From NCBI GenBank assembly GCA_013153755.1, contig JAADDU010000082.1:1-9828 (forward strand): 9,828 bases of DNA, given 5' to 3'. Made by a program: the position numbers and the translations under genes. Below are positions 6,516-9,828 of this stretch, piece after piece. The notes beneath the pieces were generated by a model. It did not search any database, was not told the DNA's origin, and saw only the letters and a list, made by a program, of their open reading frames with translations. How positions within the stretch are numbered: the first letter of the stretch is position 1; each line of letters opens with the position of its first letter. The DNA comes from Campylobacterota bacterium (GTDB taxonomy: Bacteria; Campylobacterota; Campylobacteria; Campylobacterales; Sulfurimonadaceae).

Positions 6516-6561
6516 CCCTCGTTCCTATTCTCCTGAATCCCTCGTTCCCATTCTCCTGAAT
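6516..6561 (+). repeat. 23-bp tandem repeat, two copies
   Basis: Positions 6516-6538 and 6539-6561 are identical except for T6525/C6548. Each starts CCCTCGTTCC and ends TCCTGAAT. The second copy continues into the hairpin at 6544-6567. The first copy lacks the 3' arm and looks like a half unit. Confidence 0.85.
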
Positions 6562-6567
6562 GGGAAT
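6544..6567. repeat. REP-like hairpin, type A
   Basis: GTTCCCATTC and GAATGGGAAT form a 10-bp stem, closed by one G-U pair, with a TCCT loop. No T-run follows, so it is not an intrinsic terminator, although it could block 3' exonucleases on the hpt-trpA-ymdB transcript. Its minus strand (GGAGAATGGGAACGAG) resembles the plus strand of the type B units, so A and B are inverted relative to each other. Confidence 0.75.
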
Positions 6568-6602
6568 GCCTATAGCTTCAAACTACAAGATAAAGTTAGT
6601 GA

Positions 6603-6626
6603 AACAAGGTTAAAAACAAGGTTAAA
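6603..6626 (+). repeat. 12-bp tandem repeat AACAAGGTTAAA
   Basis: Two exact tandem copies (6603-6614 and 6615-6626) precede the first type B hairpin. A third, slightly changed copy (AATAAGGTTAAA, 6658-6669) precedes the second. It appears to be the 5' flank of the type B unit. Confidence 0.7.
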
Positions 6627-6655
6627 GTTCCCACACGGAGTATGGGAACTAGTTA
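6618..6655 (+). repeat. REP-like hairpin, type B, copy 1
   Basis: Stem GTTCCCACAC (6627-6636) with GTATGGGAAC (6640-6649), one C-A mismatch, loop GGA. The 38-bp unit is repeated exactly 43 bp downstream. Confidence 0.8.
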
Positions 6656-6660
6656 AAAAT

Positions 6661-6698
6661 AAGGTTAAAGTTCCCACACGGAGTATGGGAACTAGTTA
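6661..6698 (+). repeat. REP-like hairpin, type B, copy 2
   Basis: Exact 38-bp copy of 6618-6655, with stem arms at 6670-6679 and 6683-6692. Its end abuts the right copy of the 11-bp flanking repeat. Confidence 0.8.
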
Positions 6699-6706
6699 GA
6701 GTAGTT

Positions 6707-6735
6707 TTGAATAATTTAAAAAATTTTATTATAAT
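6707..6735 (+). promoter_or_regulatory. Sigma70 promoter of the lipoprotein operon
   Basis: TTGAAT (6707-6712) and TATAAT (6730-6735) are separated by exactly 17 bp, a near-consensus sigma70 promoter. Transcription would begin near 6742, about 39 nt before the ATG. The -35 box begins in the right-hand copy of the 11-bp repeat flanking the mobile element. Confidence 0.7.
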
Positions 6736-6780
6736 GAGATAATTAAAAAATTTGTTTAGTTGTTAGACGAGGAGAAAAAT

Positions 6781-8952
6781 ATGAAATTTTTTTATTTGTT
6801 TTGTACGGTGTGTATGTTGATGATGTTTAATGGATGTGTTGGTGATAATTATAAAAATATACAAAATGATGATAAGGTTTTAAAAGGGTATAAGTTAAGT
6901 ATTGAAGCACCAAAAGGCTCAACGATTAAAATTATGAATATTTTACAAAAATATAGTGATAAACTAAGGTTTAATGCTGGAAAATATCATGTTGTAGTTA
7001 CAAAATCAGGTTATAAAAAGCATGATAGTTGGGTAACTCTTAATAGTGATAAAGTTTATAAAGTAGAGTTAAAAAAAATATCTACATCAGTAAAAAAATC
7101 TAAAAAATTTAAACAAGTACTACAAAATGATTATCTTAAGTATGTATCACATATAGATTGGAATAGTAACAATGAGCGATTTTCTCTTATATACGATAAT
7201 AAAAATGATTTAATATGGGCTTTACAAAGTGCTTATGTTGATAGTGTTAAAAGCAAAAAATCATCAAAAATTATAAAAGATACTTTTCAAAAGACAAGGT
7301 GGTATTCTCATCGTGATTACCGAGACTACCATCATGATGTTTCTAACTATGCTTGTAAAATAGACACACTTATATATACTGGAAATTATAGAATTGGTAG
7401 TTCTAAGTCTTGGCGATTTGATCAAAATAATGATATATATATCTGCTACAAAACAGATGATGCAAACTCAAAGATTGAAAGATATGGCGAAATGTCTCAT
7501 CTTAATATAAATGGGATGACAAATAGCTGGTTTTTCCCAACTGCAAAACAAGCAACAAATAGTAATCCATTTAAAAAATATCAAAAATATTTTCAGGTAA
7601 AAACTAAAGGTGAAAAACATAACTTACCAATCATAGTTGTAGTTAAGGAAAATTTTGGTTATAGCGGTCGTCAGTTTTTTTATCTATATAATGATAGAAC
7701 AAAGCTTTACGATGCAAAAAGTTATTATACTAGCTATTATAAATATCATGCTGGAGGTTTGTTTCGTACTGTAGAAAACTCTGTTAAACTTCTTACTCCG
7801 GTAAGAAAGCCAAATACACCATACGATAAAATTATATTTAATACACATTATACTCCAGAGCAAAAACTTCTTCTTCTTACATCAAAACTTACAGAAGAAG
7901 CACTACAAGTTTCTAAAAAAAAGATACAAAAACCTAAAAAACTCTCCCATATAAAACCTAAAAAGCTTACCAAAGGTGAGTTTGAAAAAAGTAGTGATTT
8001 TATAAAAAGAGAAAAAGAGTATAAAAAAGAGATAGCTCAAAAAAATAAAGAGATAGATAGAAAAAATACTCAGATGATGAAAGAGTACTCAAAAGCATTA
8101 GAAGCAGAAGATATTCATTACAATAAAATTAAAAAACACAATAAAGATCCTAAAGTTATAACAAAAGTAGCTAGTGCAATGGCACAAAAAGCTATGAGGA
8201 TGATATTTGGCGATCCAAAATTCTCAGATATCTCATACAATGCAGATAAAGAGTTTTTTAGTGCAACTCTATACTCATCTTCAAACAACCTAAAGATGAA
8301 AGTAGATATCCCTATAGCCATTAGTAAAGCTAAAAAATTCAAAACAGACCTTTTGGATAATAAACTTGTACCTGTTGTAAGCTTTAGTGTAAAAAATGAT
8401 AAGCTTCACTTTAAAGAGTTAAAAATCATCTCAAATAGAGCGAAGATAGAAAAAGAACTCTCTTTTGCAAAAGAGTTAGATACTCCAAATGCTTATAAAG
8501 ATTTTATCAAAGAGTATCCTAACTATAAAGAGATGCCTAAAGTCAAAAAAATGTTGCAAATATCAATGGAAAAAACAGCATACAATAAAGCTTCATCTCT
8601 TCATAGCCTACAAGCTTTTATCAAGCAATATCCACATTCAAAATATGTAAAAAAAGCAAAAAAAGATATAGCAGATATAAAAGCTCAACAAAAACGAGAA
8701 GCAGAAGCCTATGAAAGAAAGCGTTCTGCATACAATGCTAAAAAAAGGGTTGGTGATAAAGTTTGTAAAGATGGAACAACATCTTTTATATTATCTATAA
8801 CAATGAAAGCATTTGTTGAGAGAGTTAATGGAGAAAGTATGCAACTTAGAATTTCAGATACAGAAGGAACATCTCCATACTATAATGGAGTTAAGCTATA
8901 TAAAGATACACTTATTTGGGATAGATACAATAGTTGGTATCTGTGTAGATAG
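6781..8952 (+). CDS. PEGA-domain lipoprotein of unknown function
   Basis: Predicted 723-aa envelope lipoprotein. The ATG at 6781 is chosen because AGGAG (6770-6774) lies 6 nt upstream and a lipoprotein signal peptide follows directly. An in-frame TTG at 6760 would put the RBS inside the gene. The signal peptide is 1-18, with C19 in FNGC as lipidation site; the -3 Phe is atypical. Residues about 37-100 look like a PEGA domain (LSIEAPKGSTIKI, GKYHVVVTKSGY). About 110-375 is unrecognised and rich in Tyr and Lys. About 380-450 is highly charged and probably coiled coil. Residues 475-550 form a beta-rich segment. Two TPR-like helical stretches contain FIKEYP (575-580) and FIKQYP (613-618). The C-terminus (657-723) is a small beta-type domain with C662 and C722. 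Its function is unknown; a role on the periplasmic side of the envelope, perhaps binding peptidoglycan or proteins, is inference. Confidence 0.8.
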   Translation: MKFFYLFCTVCMLMMFNGCVGDNYKNIQNDDKVLKGYKLSIEAPKGSTIKIMNILQKYSDKLRFNAGKYHVVVTKSGYKKHDSWVTLNSDKVYKVELKKISTSVKKSKKFKQVLQNDYLKYVSHIDWNSNNERFSLIYDNKNDLIWALQSAYVDSVKSKKSSKIIKDTFQKTRWYSHRDYRDYHHDVSNYACKIDTLIYTGNYRIGSSKSWRFDQNNDIYICYKTDDANSKIERYGEMSHLNINGMTNSWFFPTAKQATNSNPFKKYQKYFQVKTKGEKHNLPIIVVVKENFGYSGRQFFYLYNDRTKLYDAKSYYTSYYKYHAGGLFRTVENSVKLLTPVRKPNTPYDKIIFNTHYTPEQKLLLLTSKLTEEALQVSKKKIQKPKKLSHIKPKKLTKGEFEKSSDFIKREKEYKKEIAQKNKEIDRKNTQMMKEYSKALEAEDIHYNKIKKHNKDPKVITKVASAMAQKAMRMIFGDPKFSDISYNADKEFFSATLYSSSNNLKMKVDIPIAISKAKKFKTDLLDNKLVPVVSFSVKNDKLHFKELKIISNRAKIEKELSFAKELDTPNAYKDFIKEYPNYKEMPKVKKMLQISMEKTAYNKASSLHSLQAFIKQYPHSKYVKKAKKDIADIKAQQKREAEAYERKRSAYNAKKRVGDKVCKDGTTSFILSITMKAFVERVNGESMQLRISDTEGTSPYYNGVKLYKDTLIWDRYNSWYLCR

Positions 8953-8969
8953 AAATTAAAGGAAAAAAA

Positions 8970-9827
8970 ATGAATATATATTATAAATTGATAATTACGA
9001 TACTTCTTAGTGTTATGTTTAGTGGATGCTCAATACTTTATGGGGTGAAAAAAGATACAGAGATAAATACATTAAAATATAATAAAAGCATAAAAGATAT
9101 ATCAACAGGAACTACAAATGTATTTTTAGGAGATAATAGAAATAATTTGTATGAAAATTTTTCAAGATATTTTAGATACTCAAATAGTGATACTATGTCT
9201 TTATATAATGATAAAAAAGATATATATTTTAAATATAAGGGTAAATTTTACGGCATAACTAAAGAGGCTGAAAAATATAAAGATCAAGGTATGTATAAGA
9301 TATCTTCAAAAGATATAGCTTGTGTATCAAAAGATAAAATTTGTACAGCTATCTCAAAAACACCACCATATATCATCATTATTAGAAAAGGGTTTGCTGG
9401 TGATATAGAGTTTGATTTTCTAAACTACACAAAGGTTAAAGATAAATATGAAGAGGCTATTGACAAGTATGACTATTCTCTTGTGTCTAAGTATAAAAAT
9501 AGTGGTGTAAAAGGGTTTTTAGATACAAATATATTTTCAGATGCAATAGCTAGAGCAAAGAGTTTAAAACAATTAGATGCACTACTTCAAATCGCAAAAA
9601 ATGAAAATATAATCATACCAGCAAAAGAGATATTGGCAAGAAAAAATCAAATCAATTTTGAGAAAAAATATGATTACTACATATCTAATGCAACTGAATC
9701 CCAAATCGATGAGCTACTAAAAGATAAAAAGCATCTTGTAGGGGTGTCAAAAACAAAGATAGAAAATATAAAGCATAAAAAACATATCTTAGTTCTACAA
9801 AGGGAAAAACACTATTTTTATACTTAG
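8970..9827 (+). CDS. Lipoprotein of unknown function
   Basis: Predicted 285-aa lipoprotein, second gene of the operon, 17 nt after the PEGA-domain gene, with AAAGGA (8958-8963) 6 nt upstream of the ATG. Residues 1-19 form a signal peptide and C20 in FSGC is the lipidation site. About 20-150 is mixed and probably beta-rich, with C118 and C125 that could form a disulfide in the periplasm. About 155-285 is helical and charged and contains several degenerate helix-pair-like segments (QLDALLQIAKNENI, SQIDELLKDKKHL). No family is recognised. The stop codon falls 1 nt from the window edge and the last residues (HILVLQREKHYFYT) look unlike the rest, so a frameshifted or shortened C-terminus is possible. 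Confidence 0.75.
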   Translation: MNIYYKLIITILLSVMFSGCSILYGVKKDTEINTLKYNKSIKDISTGTTNVFLGDNRNNLYENFSRYFRYSNSDTMSLYNDKKDIYFKYKGKFYGITKEAEKYKDQGMYKISSKDIACVSKDKICTAISKTPPYIIIIRKGFAGDIEFDFLNYTKVKDKYEEAIDKYDYSLVSKYKNSGVKGFLDTNIFSDAIARAKSLKQLDALLQIAKNENIIIPAKEILARKNQINFEKKYDYYISNATESQIDELLKDKKHLVGVSKTKIENIKHKKHILVLQREKHYFYT

Positions 9828-9828
9828 A

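Larger units (their letters stand above)
6499..6708. mobile_element. REP-like/MITE-type element with 11-bp flanking repeat
   Basis: The direct repeat AGAGTAGTTTT occurs at 6499-6509 and 6698-6708. Between the copies lie 188 bp of hairpin repeats. Near the ends there is an imperfect inverted repeat: 6518-6533 and the reverse complement of 6680-6695 match at 13 of 16 positions. Nothing inside codes convincingly, and no transposase lies in the window. The hairpin core GTTCCCA/TGGGAAC resembles REP-type repeats that are widespread in bacteria and mobilised by RAYT transposases. Removing one flank plus the interior would leave the ymdB stop directly joined to the next promoter. Confidence 0.6.

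Noticed and set aside
6544..6567. Intrinsic terminator for the hpt-trpA-ymdB operon.
   Set aside because: The hairpin is followed by GCCTATAGC, not a T-run, and belongs to a repeat family. It is better called a REP-like unit.
6516..6698. CRISPR array, because of regularly repeated hairpins.
   Set aside because: There are only two or three copies of each unit, spacing is 23 or 43 bp with almost no unique spacer, and no cas gene is present.
6490..6699. A 69-codon plus-strand reading frame across the repeat cluster.
   Set aside because: It starts inside the ymdB-like gene, has no RBS and consists mostly of translated REP hairpins (for example two similar KVKVP/RLKFP segments). It is a by-product of the repeats.
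6760..6780. TTG at 6760 as an earlier start of the PEGA-domain lipoprotein.
   Set aside because: It would place the good AGGAG inside the gene and put charged residues (LDEEKN) before the signal peptide. The ATG at 6781 has ideal spacing and a proper lipoprotein signal.

Overview
The window is low-GC DNA that fits a Campylobacterota (epsilonproteobacterial) chromosome, most like Sulfurimonas or a relative. Three things point there. atpE stands alone and its product carries an N-terminal signal-peptide-like extension. panB and ruvB are adjacent. TrpA lacks the usual N-terminal helix. The placement rests on protein features and gene order read by eye, not on a database search.

Layout. Positions 1-39 (minus) are the 5' part of a tRNA-Leu(GAG) cut by the window edge. 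Positions 49-84 hold the atpE terminator and 110-424 (minus) atpE, with a structured leader and a TATAAT box at 536-541. Positions 585-4488 (minus) are a tightly packed operon, panB > ruvB > AI-2E family membrane protein > hemW, with junctions of 1-nt overlap, 4-nt overlap and 0 nt. A 53-bp divergent promoter region (4489-4541) separates it from a plus-strand operon: a stand-alone Hpt phosphotransfer protein, trpA and a YmdB-type metallophosphoesterase (4542-6505). Positions 6499-6708 hold a cluster of REP-like hairpins that looks like a short non-autonomous mobile element flanked by an 11-bp direct repeat. A clear sigma70 promoter then drives two predicted lipoproteins, a 723-aa PEGA-domain protein and a 285-aa protein of unknown function (6781-9827).

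How the parts relate. The first 6.5 kb is housekeeping: ATP synthase c ring, pantothenate synthesis, Holliday-junction branch migration, heme insertion and tryptophan synthesis, with one signalling protein (Hpt) and one regulatory phosphodiesterase candidate. The last 3.3 kb looks accessory: Lys/Tyr-rich envelope proteins of unknown role behind a mobile repeat.

The most notable signal is not a gene. The 11-mer TAGATGCAGTG (reverse complement CACTGCATCTA) occurs six times exactly between 1215 and 6437, three times on each strand and in different reading frames of hemW, trpA and ymdB. A rough composition estimate predicts far less than one copy. Its density and balanced orientation resemble a DNA-uptake sequence or another genome-wide DNA word. 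I do not recognise it as a described motif.
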